DNA of 64,000 nt from Lumnitzera littorea (lineage: Eukaryota; Streptophyta; Magnoliopsida; Myrtales; Combretaceae): the NCBI GenBank assembly GCA_024138015.1, contig JAMXBB010000006.1, positions 69,315,581 through 69,379,580 of the forward strand. Direction: 5' to 3'. A model generated the notes under the pieces. That model was given only the letters and a program-made list of their open reading frames with translations, made no database searches and was not told where the DNA came from. This document shows, one piece after another, positions 36,901 through 48,599 of the stretch. The stretch's first letter is position 1. Each line of letters starts with the position of its first letter. Position numbers and translations under genes: made by a program.

Positions 36901-38265
36901 GCTAACGCATTGGCCACGTTAGCATCAATGGTGAAAGTCACGGATGGGATAGAAATTCAACCCTTGAAGAATGAAGTGAAGGAAAAATCAGCTTTTTACT
37001 TAACAGTTGAAGAGAAAGAATCAAAAGAACCTTGGTATCATGATATTAAAAAGTTACTTCAAACAGGTGAATTCCCTGATGAAGCGAATAGAAAAGATAG
37101 AAAAACTTTAAGAAGATTGGCTGCTCATTTCTTATTAAGTGGAGCCACGTCATACAAAAGATCACTAGATGCAACACTACTAAGGTGTATGGAAGAAGAA
37201 GAAGCTAATAAATTGATGAAAGAAGTGCATAAAGGAATCTGTAGTTTTCATATGAATGGGTACATGTTAACTAGGAAAATCATGAGGATGGGATATTTTT
37301 GGATGACGATGGAATCAAATTGTATCAACATGTAAGACACTGTCGCTTGTGTCAGGTGTACGCTAATAAAATCAACGCTCCTCCCTAAGAATTGCATGTG
37401 TTATCGACTCCTTGGCCTTTCTCGATATGGGGAATTGACATGATCGATCCAATTTCACCAACAGCTTCAAATGGTCACAAATTCATTCAAGTCACAATCA
37501 ACTATTTTACAAAGTGGGTACAAGCAGTGTCATATGCTACGGTGACCAAAGGAGTAGTGGTTAATTTTTTTAAAAGAGATATTATTACAAGACATGGTGC
37601 ACCTGAGTCTATTATTACAGAAAACGAGACAAATTTGAACAACAAGTTGATGGATAAAGTGTGCAACAAATTCAAGATCCATCATAGAAACTCGACTTCC
37701 TACCAACCATAGATGAACGGGGTAGTTGAGCCGTTAATAAGAACATCAAAGGAATCATTGAGAAAATGGTAATTACTTATAGAGATTGGCATGAGATGCT
37801 TCCCTTTGCTCTCATTGCCTACAAAACCTCTCCTGGTGCAACACCGTATTCATTGGTGTACAGAACTGAAGCAGTACTACCGGTAGAAGTAGAAATACCT
37901 TCGTTCCAAGTATTGGCAGAAACTCAACCCAATGAAGCTAAGTTGGTGAAGAAACGTATGGAGCATTTGAATCTCCTAGATGAGAGAAGACTTGCAGTAA
38001 TATGTCATGGTTAGTATTACCAACAAAGGATGATCTGAGCTTTTAACAAGAAAGTATGCCCGAGATACTTCAAGGAAGGAGATTTTGTGTTAAAGAACGT
38101 ATTACCGAATGCAAAAGACCCTAGGGGCAAGTTTACTCCGAATTATGAAGGTCCTTATGTGGTGAAAAGGGTATTATCAGGAGGTGCATTAGTGTTGATA
38201 GAAATGCATGGCCGGAATTAAGGGGATTGGTGAATTCAGATGCAATCAAGTTGTATTATCCATGA
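36901..38265 (+). pseudogene. Ogre integrase domain
   Basis: Integrase at the end of pol. The zinc-binding part spans 37225-37365 (HKGICSFHMNGYMLTRKIM, then HVRHCRLCQ). A one-base loss near 37327 shifts the frame between the HH and CC halves. The core reads PFSIWGIDMIDPI (first D present), then ITENETNLNNKLMDKV, where the second catalytic aspartate is glutamate and the next glycine is also changed, then MNGVVE (third acid). A second frameshift lies near 37712. The tail (CHG, FKEGDFVLKNVLPNAKDPRG, NYEGPYVVKRVLSGGAL) ends LVNSDAIKLYYP at the TGA 38263-38265. Confidence 0.9.
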
Positions 38266-38911
38266 GAACTGTGTTTAATAATGATTTCAAATTTTCTTGA
38301 ATTGTTTATAGTTAATCTTTCAACGATTACAAGTAAAGTTGATATCCATGAATGTTCTCAAATTTGGATGGTCATCAACCGACAAACACTTCACCAATAA
38401 ACCCTTGTATACTATGTTTCTTAGCCTCATACACTTAAATACCAAATAATTGCCAATGAATCTAAATCACCAAATAAATTGAAATAGAATGTTCTTAATA
38501 ATTTAATCTTGTTTCTTTCAAAAAGAGATTGATCATTCAGAAGTCATAAATTGAAACTTGGTAACAAGAAAAACAAAATCAAGACATGAGCATGATACGG
38601 ATACTAGATTCATCAACAAAAAGTTTAGAAGGTTTTATTGAAAGAGAAAAGAAAGAGAAAGAGAAGAAAAGAAAAGAAAGAAAAAGAAAAAGAAAAAGAA
38701 AACAGAAAGAAAGAAGAAGAAAAAAGGAAAAGAGGAAAGAAGAAGCAAGCATAATCCTTTGGTGAAATTATGCCGATTGAATGAGTGAATATTGGGAGTC
38801 AATGTGAGCATGCCAATTGGTTATTGTTCAAGAAATTATCTATTCTTAAGTAAAATGATCCTAAAAGTCTTTGAATTAGATATTTAGGAGAATTAACAAT
38901 TTTTTTTAAAT
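38266..38911 (+). other. Ogre 3' untranslated region, first part
   Basis: Non-coding sequence after pol. It includes an almost pure purine stretch (A and G) at about 38637-38748. No gene. Confidence 0.6.
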
Positions 38912-39605
38912 CTCGAAGAGATCTATCCTTTTCGGATTATCTACCCAAACCAAAACCAATTCTTTTGAAATCTCGAAGAGATCTATCCTCTTCAGATCAC
39001 CAAAACAAAACTAGAATCTCGAAAAGATTCATTATTTTTCGATTATTCAACAAGTCAAAAGGAATCTCCAAGAGATCTATCCTCTTTAGATTGTTCAACA
39101 AGTCAAAAGAGATCTCAAAGAGATCTATCCTCCTTGGATTGTTCAACAAGTCAAAATGAATCTCAAAAAAATCTATCCTTTTCAAATTATTCACCAAACC
39201 AAAAGAAATCTCGAAGAGATCTATCCTCTTCGGATTATTCACCAATACAAGTTTTTTGAAATCACGAAGAGATCTATCATCTTTGGATTATCCAACGAAA
39301 CAAGTTTTTTTGAATCTCAAAAAGATTTATACTCTTCGAGTTATCCACCAAAGTAAGTTTTTTTGAAATTTCGAAGAGATCTATCCTCTTTAGATTATCC
39401 AATAAAGGAAGTTTTTGAAATCTCGAAGAAATCTATTCTCTTCGAATCATTCACCAAACAAAGCAAGAATCTCAAAGAGATCTATCCTCTTCAGATTATT
39501 TACAAACCAGAAACAATTTTTTTTTTTTAATCTCAAAAAGATCTATCCTCTTCAGATAATCCACTAAAACAAGTTTTTTTAAATCTTATCCTCTTCGGAT
39601 TATCT
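38912..39605 (+). repeat. Hairpin-forming tandem repeat in the Ogre 3' region
   Basis: About 13 copies of a 46-61-bp unit, with unit starts near 38921, 38981, 39027, 39075, 39123, 39171, 39219, 39272, 39325, 39379, 39431, 39480 and 39541. The core CGAAGAGATCTATCCTCTTCG is a perfect 7-bp stem (CGAAGAG/CTCTTCG) around a 7-nt loop; the best copy is at about 39211-39232. Other copies keep a shorter stem. Variable spacers contain runs of T and caccaaac-like text. The open frames on both strands here are products of the repeat, not genes. Confidence 0.85.
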
Positions 39606-39630
39606 AAGTTGAGTCTAACATAAATGGGTA

Positions 39631-39686
39631 TCTCTTTTGTCTTTGTAGTATAGTTCTAATTAAACTTCACTACAAAGAGGGACAAC
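39631..39686 (+). promoter_or_regulatory. Polypurine tract and conserved pre-LTR hairpin
   Basis: The purine tract aaagaggga (39674-39682) ends just before the 3' LTR. It overlaps the right arm of an inverted repeat TTTGTAG (39642-39648) / CTACAAA (39670-39676) with a 21-nt loop. The segment is conserved in the second Tat-type element at 63599-63655. Confidence 0.65.
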
Positions 39687-42241
39687 TGTAGACACCTCAT
39701 TTTTACTATTTTTTATTTTTAATTTTTAGTGAGTCAAGTTAAAAATTAATAATAATAAACGAAAAAATAATAAAATAATAAAAAACGAAAATTAAAAGAA
39801 AAAAGGAAAAATGAAAAATAAAAAAGAGAGTTAAGTTGAGTCGTGTCAAATCGCATCAAGTCAAGTCAAATCGTAAAGTATCAAGTCAAGTCATGTTGTA
39901 TCGAGTCAAGTCGAATCGTATCGAGTCAAGTCGAATCGTATCGGGTCAAGTCGAGTCTAGTGGAGTTGAATCATTTGAAATCAAATCAGATAATAGTGTG
40001 CAATTAATTTAATAAATTTTAAGTCATTGAAGGATCGAGATTTATTAAAATAATTTTGGCTCAATCCAATTTAAAGTAGATTTTTATCTAATTTATATTT
40101 AGCTAAAATGAACTTATGATTTATTAAATAAGTTGTTAGGCTATAACATATTGGATCAAATCGGGTCTTGAAAAATAAAAAACCCGAATTAAGATTTTTA
40201 GAAATCAAAGCAATTCTTTAAAAAATCATTATCAAATCTTCCGTATCTTCGATAGAGAAGACTCAATTATTGATTTATAAATAAAAATTTAATGATAGAG
40301 TTTGGACGGTTTTTGTAAATTACACATTCCCACCAAACAAAAATTATCCACACCCCAATCCAAAACCAACGACCCCTTTCAACTCCACGCCCAATCAAAT
40401 CACAATCCGTCCAATAACTCCCTTGATGTCCACAAAGCCAAGCCACATCCCCCTGACGCAATCTAATTCTCGATGAAGCCACACCACGCGCCGTATGCTA
40501 ATCTAATTCTGACTTGACATCCCAATCACCCTGACGCAATCCAATTCTCGATGAAGCTATACCGTATGACATAAGTTAATCCAATTCCGACGAATCACAA
40601 TTCACTTACTGAGCAAATCCAATCCAACGCCGACAAACACAATTGCAAGCCCTTCGCCTGACGCCAGCAGAAATCCGAGCAAGACATGTCCCACGCCTTG
40701 CCGTCCCTAATCCCCATCCACAACGCCTGAACTAACAATTCGCTAAATTCCACAGCCCAAAACGCCTGTAGTAATCTACAAAGCATCCTAATTCATGCCC
40801 CCTGACACACAAAAGTCGACCCCCTTTGCCAAATTCCACGCCTTACTCACGTCACAAGCTTAACACATTCCACGCACATCGAATTTATACGCTAGTGAGC
40901 ACAACAATTCACCCCAGCCGAAGTCAATACAAACAATCACACACCGAATCAAAAATTCTCTAATCGCCGAACTCCAAACTCCACAATGCCGAGCATCCAC
41001 TAATACGATGACCGTCCTTAGACAAATATTGACCAATGCCTGGAGACACACCGACCACAATTTGCACAAATACTCCCCTACCCATACTCTCACACACACG
41101 ATCAAGTCCACGGCTGCATGTGCACGGCCACAACACTGACACGAACACAAGTATGATACCTAAATTATCACAATGCACGATCACACATGACACGTAGGTA
41201 AAATTATTTTATTTTATCTGTTTATTTATTTAGTTCAATTATTTTACTAACCTTCTTTTTTTTTTTTCTGTTTTAGTACAGGTTTTTTTATTATTATTTT
41301 CATATTGCATGATATTTTTTAGATAATTCCAATGAAATTTAGTTAAATTGAGTTTTAGTAAAATCGTGTTTTTTTGAAAAATAAACATATCTTTAGCGTA
41401 TCTTATAGTTAAGATTTGGAAAAGATACGTATTGAGATACATCTTGCGGTTAAGATTTAAAAAATATACATATCTTACGATTGAGATTTAGAAAAGATAC
41501 GTATTTAAATCGTATTTTCAACATATCTTATAGTTAGGATTTAGAAAAGATATCTTTTGACACGTTTTTAAAAAAAAATGAAAATCTTAACCGAGTTTTT
41601 AAAAAGATATAGCTAGTTAGGATTTCTTTAATTTGGGGAAATTAAATTTCTTAAGTTTTTTTTTTAAATAATAAATTGATAAATAAATGTAAACCTGGCT
41701 TGATTTTCAAATCTAAAAGAATCAACCCACTAAATATTTTATAAAAAAGAGAATTATAACGGGTTTAATCCCGACTAATAGGTATATAGGCATCTTTAGG
41801 ACAATTGCATAAAAAATAAAAAATAAAAAAATTTCCCTTTTTCTTAGAAATTCATAATAAAAAATCACTTTAGTCATCCTTTGTATATTTAGGTATATTT
41901 TTTAGTATTTTTTAGGAAATTATAAAAATAAAAGCCCATCAATTTTTCTTTAGTTTTTATATGGTGACTTAATCTTAATAGATTAACCCTTAAACTTAGT
42001 TTTTTCTATTTTAATTTTCTAAAAATATTTTTCTTCAAAAATCCGTAGATTAGTAGCCAAATTAGGGTTTTTCCACTCGAAAACCCTAATTTCATTTTTA
42101 CCAATTGAACTGATTAGCGACTCTAATTTTTTTTAAATTTTTTTTAGAAAAGTGTTTGCTTAGTTTAATATCAAGTAACTTATATTAAGCGAGCTGGGCT
42201 TGATATAGGTTATATTAAGGAAATTGAAATAAGGCTCAATA
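39687..42241 (+). repeat. 3' LTR of the Ogre element
   Basis: 2555 bp, TGTAGACACC to GCTCAATA. The final CA has become TA. It carries the shorter version of the GTCGA minisatellite (39829-39968). Long minus-strand open frames at 40595-41193 come from the C-rich composition and show no domains. Confidence 0.93.
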
Positions 42242-43050
42242 GTAAGACCAAGTGAATCCCTTCTTCTAGGTGCATCAATTATTTTTTTACTATGAGGGTT
42301 TATTTGCCAATTTATCAACATTTAAGGAGTCTTAAAGCATACTTTGTAAGTCCAGGGGATTAATCCATGCCTAAGTTAAAGTTTGAGAGGTTATTTACAA
42401 TTTTCCCTATATTTTATGCTATAGTAGGGTTATGATTACCCCTATATTTTATGAATGAATTAAATGAGATAATAAATGATTAGTTGTTGTTTGTGTTGCA
42501 TTGAATGCATGTGTTATGTGATCCTAATTATCATGCGCATGTGTTTTCCAATAATCATGTACTAGGCATTAGCTCACCACTTGGTGAAACTTTCTTTTTC
42601 AACTACAGGTATAGAAGATTCTATAGTTTATGAGGAGTCATATATGAAAGATGATTAGGAAGGCAAGACATCGAGTATATGTATTATTGTGATGATTAGT
42701 TAGCACAATAGGATTTAATGATAGACTTTGTTTGTATTTTCGATTATATTTACTGATGGAGATAGACTCTAAGGGTATTGGTTGGTTGAGTATAGTAGTT
42801 GTTGTTATTGGAGTTTATAGACGCCTCTTTATATTGTTTGGTATTCATTGATCTTATATACGAGTCTTATGGATAGTAGAGTAGGTGATGTTACACCACT
42901 CTAACATGTTATTAGCAATTGAATATTTCGTGAGTTAATAGTTCCTTTATAGATATTTATGGTTTGTAGATAGGCTCTAAGCCTTAAACGCATCATTACC
43001 CAATAAGGATACATGGCGGGTTGTAACGTCATAGGTTATAGGATGTTATA

Positions 43051-44406
43051 ATATTCCTCTATGTTATGCATAAAACAAAGAAGAGGGACAATATATTCAT
43101 AGTCTCGAACATAGAGAACACAAAGGAACGGGGATCATCAAGTGTGGCAAAGCCTATGTCAGCCATCCGTTCTACCTTGCTTCAAGCTTAAAATGCAATG
43201 GGGAGGAGTGTTGATGGTCCATAGTGAGCCTACTTCATTTTATCTCCCAGTAGCAATGACAACTATGAGCATAACCTACAAACCCAGACACGTCACAATA
43301 TAATTATAAATAGGTTTTTGTATAAAAAAAAAGTTGATATGAAATACAAATAAGTCAAACTTGTTTAAACAATATAAAATTTTTGTTCAGGTTTGGGTTT
43401 AACAAGAGAACTCATTTGTGAACTCTTTTATTAAATAGATTTCATAAACAATTCGTAGGTTCAACTCCCAAATCCATTTAATTCTAAAATGCACTTACCT
43501 AGACACTACATGGTACAAGTTCTTAATAATATACTCCCAAAAAGCCTCTTTTTTTTAATTTTTTTTATTCACTTAAGGCAATTGTCACTTTATCCATTCC
43601 CTTCAAGCTTTATCTTTAGCCCCTCTACTTAACATTGCAAGCTTCACAAAGTAAACCTTTTATTTTTGTTATGTTACTTGATTTATCTCAAAATATATTA
43701 TGCTTTGATTGGCAAGAATTAGTTATGTATAGTTATTATTACATTAGTGTAAAGTTGTAAATTTTATAGTTTTGTGGTGTTGAATATTTGGAAAAATAAG
43801 AGAGTTTACATAGAGTGCAAACAAATTAAAGAAACAGAAGTATGTGCTGAATTTTTCAAAACGTGCTTGTTTTTTGTGACTGCATGTTTCAAAGTTACTT
43901 TTTTTTTCTTAGGTTGCCATTTACATGCAATTAATTCAATTATGGTAAAAAATGGTTTTAAGTTTCATTAATTGGCTAAGAAAATTACAATAATTATGAT
44001 GAAAAAGATAGAACTTACCAGAAGTTCTCAATTTATTACTTGAGTGTAAAAACTCTTTTAAGTAGAAAGGATTGGCTATATCAGGAAGCTACTGAACTAA
44101 ATTATTTTTATAAATGTTTCAACATCATTGACTTTTTGTTAATATTTTTATATTTGGATACTTTGATTGTCTTTCTTAAAGAATTAATAGAAAATATGAG
44201 TAATCTGAAAATTACCATTATTAGTAATATCTGATTAGGCGACAATTTAACTCAATACTATAATGTTATGTAGTCAATCAATATTTAGATTTGTTATATT
44301 TGAGCAGACATTTCTCTATTAAACTTTTGTTAATTTATAATTTTATATGAGGACTATGCCATTTTTATTTATAAACATTCATTTCATAATCATCCTTTAT
44401 CTTATG
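43051..44406. other. Unclassified sequence with a possible copia-type LTR start
   Basis: Mostly featureless AT-rich DNA. At 43196-43208 a purine run (caatggggaggag) is followed by TGTTGATGG at 43210, the pattern of a polypurine tract and LTR start. No LTR end or partner was found. Open frames at 43774-43971 and 44040-44234 have no recognisable content. Confidence 0.35.
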
Positions 44407-44506
44407 TGTAGATACCCCATTTATGCCTCCTATAATTTTAGAGATCCCTAAATAATAAAAGAAAAAGGCCCTAATCTAGAAAAAATAAATAAATCTTGAA
44501 AAATAC

Positions 44507-44548
<42 letters not shown>

Positions 44549-44760
44549 AAACTTAGAAAAATACAAAAATAGAAAAATTATAAAAAATAAATAATTAGAA
44601 AATTACAAAAAATGAAAAATTGAAAAAATAAAAAAAAAATTAGTAAGGTAGGATTTTTTTAGAGAAATAAATATTATTGGGTCTTATTTCAAGGGTCTTT
44701 AAATTTTTCAAGTTCAAAGGGCTTCGTTGAAAGTCAAGTAACCATATATGATTTGATAGA
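44407..44760 (+). repeat. Orphan Tat-type LTR fragment
   Basis: Starts TGTAGATACCCC, close to the LTR starts at 22506 (TGTAGACACC) and 54289 (TGTAAACACC), and is followed by the same A-rich run. Similarity fades by about 44760. No matching end, primer site or coding region is nearby, so it is a truncated copy. Confidence 0.55.
44511..44546 (+). repeat. (GA)18 microsatellite
   Basis: An uninterrupted GA dinucleotide run of 36 bp inside the orphan LTR fragment. Confidence 0.97.
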
Positions 44761-44994
44761 ACTACAGATTTTTACCAAAAAGGGACATTTTTATGAAATT
44801 TATCTTTTAGATCTAGTTTGACTTGCTTATTTTCAAAATATTTTGAAAATAGATAATTTAAGTTGATCTTGGCTTCAAAAGTTGCCTCAATCAAACTTAA
44901 ATTAACTATTTTAAAAGTAATTGAAGTTAAGTAAAGTTGAGCACTAAATGAAACCTAACTCATATTTTTATCGAACTGGTCCATTTTTTAAAAC

Positions 44995-45275
44995 ATTATG
45001 CAAGATATTTTATTGGCAATGTTTGTTGCAATGAAAATATTAGCAAATACAAGGGATAGATTGAGAAAAAATGAAATGAATTATCTATAAGAAGTTAACA
45101 ATATGTTTGTTGTAAAATATTACACTTATTATAAAATATTATTTAATGTTATGTAAGATATATTATTAAGAATGTTTGTTTTCAAGATAAAATACATTGT
45201 CATATCTATTATAGCATGATATTATCATATATCCAAATACAAGGGATAGATTAAGAAATATAAAAAAAAATTGAT
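44995..45275 (+). repeat. Imperfect local duplication
   Basis: The phrases aatgtttgtt and caaatacaagggatagatt occur at 45020 and 45046 and again at about 45172 and 45235, with AT-rich sequence between. This indicates a local direct duplication later modified by indels. Non-coding. Confidence 0.5.
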
Positions 45276-45479
45276 TGGATAAAAAACAAAAGAATGATAT
45301 CCCGCTGATTCTCTTTCTCTTAAATATATTTTCTAACCACCATTTACTAAAGGACATATAATAAATTATTAGCTATATTTGCAAAAAGAAAAAGAAATTT
45401 ACCCCACTCAAATGTTCTATTAACTATTTATAATTTTTTTTTATTTAACTAGCTAATTACAATTCAAAAATATAATTTT

Positions 45480-45668
45480 TAACAACATCTAACCCACCTT
45501 AAATCTTTGCACACCTTTTCATTTAAGAAAAAACCATTTACACAAACCCTTCTCTTTCTATCAGAACAACACAGCTTCTCCATATAAAGGAACGACACAG
45601 AAGCTTCCTCCATCTCTCTCTCTCTCTCACTTACTAATTTTACCTTGCTACAATGCAATAAATCCAAC

Positions 45669-45700
<32 letters not shown>

Positions 45701-45760
45701 ATGTATTTGTGTGTTGCTATATTCTATTTTAGGGTTAAGTTGTGATTCCTTTTCTGTTTT
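45480..45760 (+). promoter_or_regulatory. Promoter-like stretch with CT-rich leader
   Basis: A TATA-like catataaagg at about 45580-45590 is followed by CT runs at 45613-45629 and 45677-45702, the pattern of a plant core promoter with a pyrimidine-rich 5' leader. No credible coding sequence follows on the plus strand, so it may be a relic, an LTR part or chance. Confidence 0.25.
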
Positions 45761-48599
45761 TCATGACTATATATAATTTATGAAACATATACACCGACGC
45801 CTAAGGTTTCTTGAAATTAGAAAGGTAACTAGGATTTTGATAGAGGCGACTGTGTAAATCGAAAGAAAGGTAGTAAAGATGAGGGCGGTATGGTGTAGTG
45901 TGGTGTTGATGACAATGTAATTGCAACTTTTTGTAGCAAGTGTGCAAAAAGAAGAAATTGTAGTGGTAGTTTGCATGAGCTGTGAGAGTGATAGCTGGTT
46001 GTTGCAACCTAAATGTATGTATGAGAGAGACAGTAGTAGTTGATTGTTTCATAAAGTCTTGTTAGGTTAACGTTTTAAAATTGTATTATTTCTCAAATGA
46101 TTTTTAAATAATATGTGGTACTATGTTGGTCACATCAATTAAATATAATAGTGATTAAAATAATGAAATATACGTGGATTTGTGAGGCACCTAATGCCGC
46201 ATGTGCTAGATTAGTATGAGTCCTTAAAATCAGATGTGATTTTGAAGTTGTAGCACTGGGCATTATCTTTGTGGTAATCAAGTAATTTATATTAGTATAA
46301 AGCAAATGGGATCGTACCATCCTTAACTCTTCATAGTAAGGATCAAAATATAGAATAATGGGTCAGATATAATTTTACTCTTGTGTGGCTCTCTTGATTA
46401 CAAGTATGGTGTATATTAGAAAAATAATTGCACCCTAAACTTGCAATAAGTTTTAACATGTGTATAGTTTTAGCAATTTTACATGTGTTGGAAGCTTTCC
46501 AATTCCTCTATCTCCTTAGGTCTCGTATGAGTGAATTGATGTGATGCCATCCATGGCTTGAGTTTCCTATCTTGTTTATAATAGTATCCAATTGTGTTGG
46601 TTTAATTGTCTTATTAGATTAATATTTCAAAATTATATTAATTTTCTTGCTAATAAGGGAAATAACTTCATCTTCCTTTTTACGTTCTCATGTGTAATTT
46701 ACGTTGTTTTCAAGCAAAATTTAGTTTGATAACCTTTTTATATAATCATGAGATTCAACACCATCTTGTCAGGGATACTTATAAACTCTTCTCTTCTAAG
46801 TATGTCCACAAATCCCAAAAGTTTACACTTTCCAATTTCCTTTTCCTAAGTTTTAGCTTTCTTTTCTCACTGTATATCCTATAAGCTTGACCTTTCCAAT
46901 TTGGTTTTTCTAAATCTCATTATATCTTTTTTAAAAGTTACAATTTGCTCAAATTTCTTCACTACTACGTATAAGTCATGTTTATCTTTTCATGATCCTG
47001 GAATATATTTCTATTAAGAAATTATCTTGACACATAATTTATGTTTTTCATTTGGTTTTTTTATATGGATACTTGTTCTGATAGGAATTGGAGATCAATG
47101 TTCTAATTATAAGGTTAAATAGTTCATGGAGAAGCTAAGTCAATACTCAAGTTTATAAGGATTTTGCATGTATGTTCACCCACCTTCCTTTTTACTAGCC
47201 TTCTTCTTTTTGGTTTATTTATGAATATGGTTTGTTCTATTGTAAGAGTACTATACTTTAGTGATAATATAAGATGGTGGTCGTTGTTATATTTTTTATA
47301 TTGATACCATCCTCTTGTATGTTGTTGTTCTACTTCATATGTTCTTATTCTTAGACTTATGAACAAAGTGCAAGTGTATATGCTTCAGTCAACTAGTTAT
47401 AGCCACATGAACATGATCCACACCTAGCTAATTTAGATATCTATTTTTTTTTTCTTTTTTGAAGAATACATTAGTAAGAGCAAGATCAATACAAATACAC
47501 ATAAATTAGGTAACACCAACTTTAATTATTTGCTCATAAAGCAACTATATTAATGTATTAAAGCAATATATAAAACCTCATGATTTCATCTTCTAATGAA
47601 GGAAAAAGAAAAACACTATGGCAGCAAATGCAACAAAAGGGTTCATGTTCATGGGTTATACGTTATTGATGGATATTTTGGTTTATTTATTATATTATCT
47701 CTATATCTTTTTCAGTCGCACATACAATTTCTAAGTTATTAATCTTTTTTAACTAATATGTCATAGTGTATGATAGTTGCCTCATCATCAATTTAACTTC
47801 GATAAGAAAACACATATATAGCTTCATGAAGAAAGAATCTAGTACAAAGAAGAAAATACTTACGTGAAGAGCTAAAGAAAAAATATGAAGAACAGTCACC
47901 CAAACTTGAACAACTAGAGGAATTGAATAACGAAGATTGAAGCCAATGTGACGATCAAGCTTTACAAGTATGTCTTCCAAAACCATCTAAGCTCCATGAG
48001 TGTGACTAATGTTTTATATGTGCTAAGTAAAATTAATTACAAGAGAGTAAATTGGACAAAGTTAGTGCTCGATGGTTTTTTAATTTGATGCTAAGTAGTG
48101 TGGCTAAATTTGACAAAGTTGCTACCGATGACTTATTGGTTGCAAGTTAAAGGCTAAGAAGTGATGATCTGTAGTTTATAAGTTTTAGTTTTGGAATATG
48201 TATGCATGGGTAAATTTATTTGTCATAGTTTCACCACTATTGAGATGGAAAATGTGTGTTTAATGCAGTAGGGGGTGTATGTATTTATATTAAGTTGAGA
48301 GTTTGTGCTATTTCTTTACTTACTATTGAATGATAGAAGACAGTGGATTATAAGTGTGTATGGTCATATAAAAATTGAAAAAAAAAAATTATCATTCTAA
48401 TTTTGTCTTTTGCCATAGTTTTAACTAAAAATTGAAGTTTATCTTCTTTTTCTTTTTTCTTAATATGGTTGCTTTTTCATATTCTCTATTTACAATTGGA
48501 AACAAACATAAGTATAAAATGAGTGCAAATGAGCTATCTTATTATAAGTATTTAGTCCTTAAGATTGGTAGTTTTCTCAAGCTTACTCAAGCTTTCTAC
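45761..48599. other. Unclassified low-complexity sequence, no gene recognised
   Basis: AT-rich sequence with no repeat partner noticed in the window. Short open frames on both strands (such as 45767-46052 and 47753-47986, minus) lack recognisable domains. A minus-strand gtaagtat near 47862 resembles a splice donor but has no convincing exon. Confidence 0.4.

Larger units (their letters stand above)
22506..42241 (+). mobile_element. Ogre/Tat-lineage Ty3/gypsy retrotransposon, full-length, non-functional
   Basis: 19.7 kb in place, about 16.2 kb without the nested solo LTR. Order: 5' LTR 22506-25084, tRNA-Arg-like primer site, ORF1 26061-27599, gag, protease, intron, RT, RNase H, a second RNase H, integrase to 38265, 1.4 kb of 3' untranslated sequence with tandem repeats, polypurine tract, and 3' LTR 39687-42241. 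LTRs start TGTAGACACC, usual for this lineage. Flanks are TTAAG (22501-22505) and GTAAG (42242-42246), matching at four of five bases. The extra ORF upstream of gag, the primer site, the double RNase H and the large size together identify Ogre/Tat. Stops and frameshifts disable every coding region. Confidence 0.93.
21273..42407. mobile_element. TIR transposon (Mutator-like, non-autonomous) carrying the Ogre element
   Basis: The ends GGGAAATTACAAATGG (21273, plus) and GGGAAAATTGTAAATA (42407, minus) form imperfect terminal inverted repeats of about 30 bp. They are flanked by a perfect 10-bp duplication TATATTTTAT at 21263-21272 and 42408-42417. A 9-11-bp duplication points to the Mutator superfamily. 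Removing the Ogre element leaves about 1.4 kb. The stretch 21300-21470 resembles the right arm, so the original may have been a MITE-sized element of about 0.4 kb, with 21476-22505 as a further insertion. No transposase is present. Confidence 0.65.
20906..43050 (+). repeat. Possible LTR (family C) interrupted by the TIR element
   Basis: Segments 20906-21272 and 42418-43050 would join into a sequence of about 1.0 kb once the TIR element is removed. The right half (for example 42560-42620, and the end GGATGTTATA) has the layout of a Tekay/Del LTR. ATATT precedes 20906 and follows 43050, a possible target duplication. ATATT is common in such AT-rich DNA and the left end is weak, so this is tentative. 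Confidence 0.3.

Noticed and set aside
38965..39356. Repetitive peptides on both strands over the hairpin repeat
   Set aside because: Open frames in both directions follow from a repeat with few stop triplets; no start context or conservation.
38912..39605. Could the regular repeat be a CRISPR array?
   Set aside because: Repeat cores and spacers both vary, spacers resemble each other, and the context is a plant retrotransposon.
40595..41193. Cys- and Trp-rich minus-strand open frames in the Ogre 3' LTR, with a similar one at 23246-23452
   Set aside because: They arise from the C-rich plus strand of the LTR; composition explains them and the 5' copy does not keep the same frames.
43196..43300. 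Polypurine tract and TGTTGATGG as a copia 3' LTR start
   Set aside because: No copia pol upstream in any frame and no LTR end or target duplication found; left as a note only.
47753..47986. Hydrophobic minus-strand frame, and on the plus strand a Glu-Lys-rich phrase ending in NNED and a stop
   Set aside because: Both strands look protein-like only locally; no start, splice structure or family recognised.
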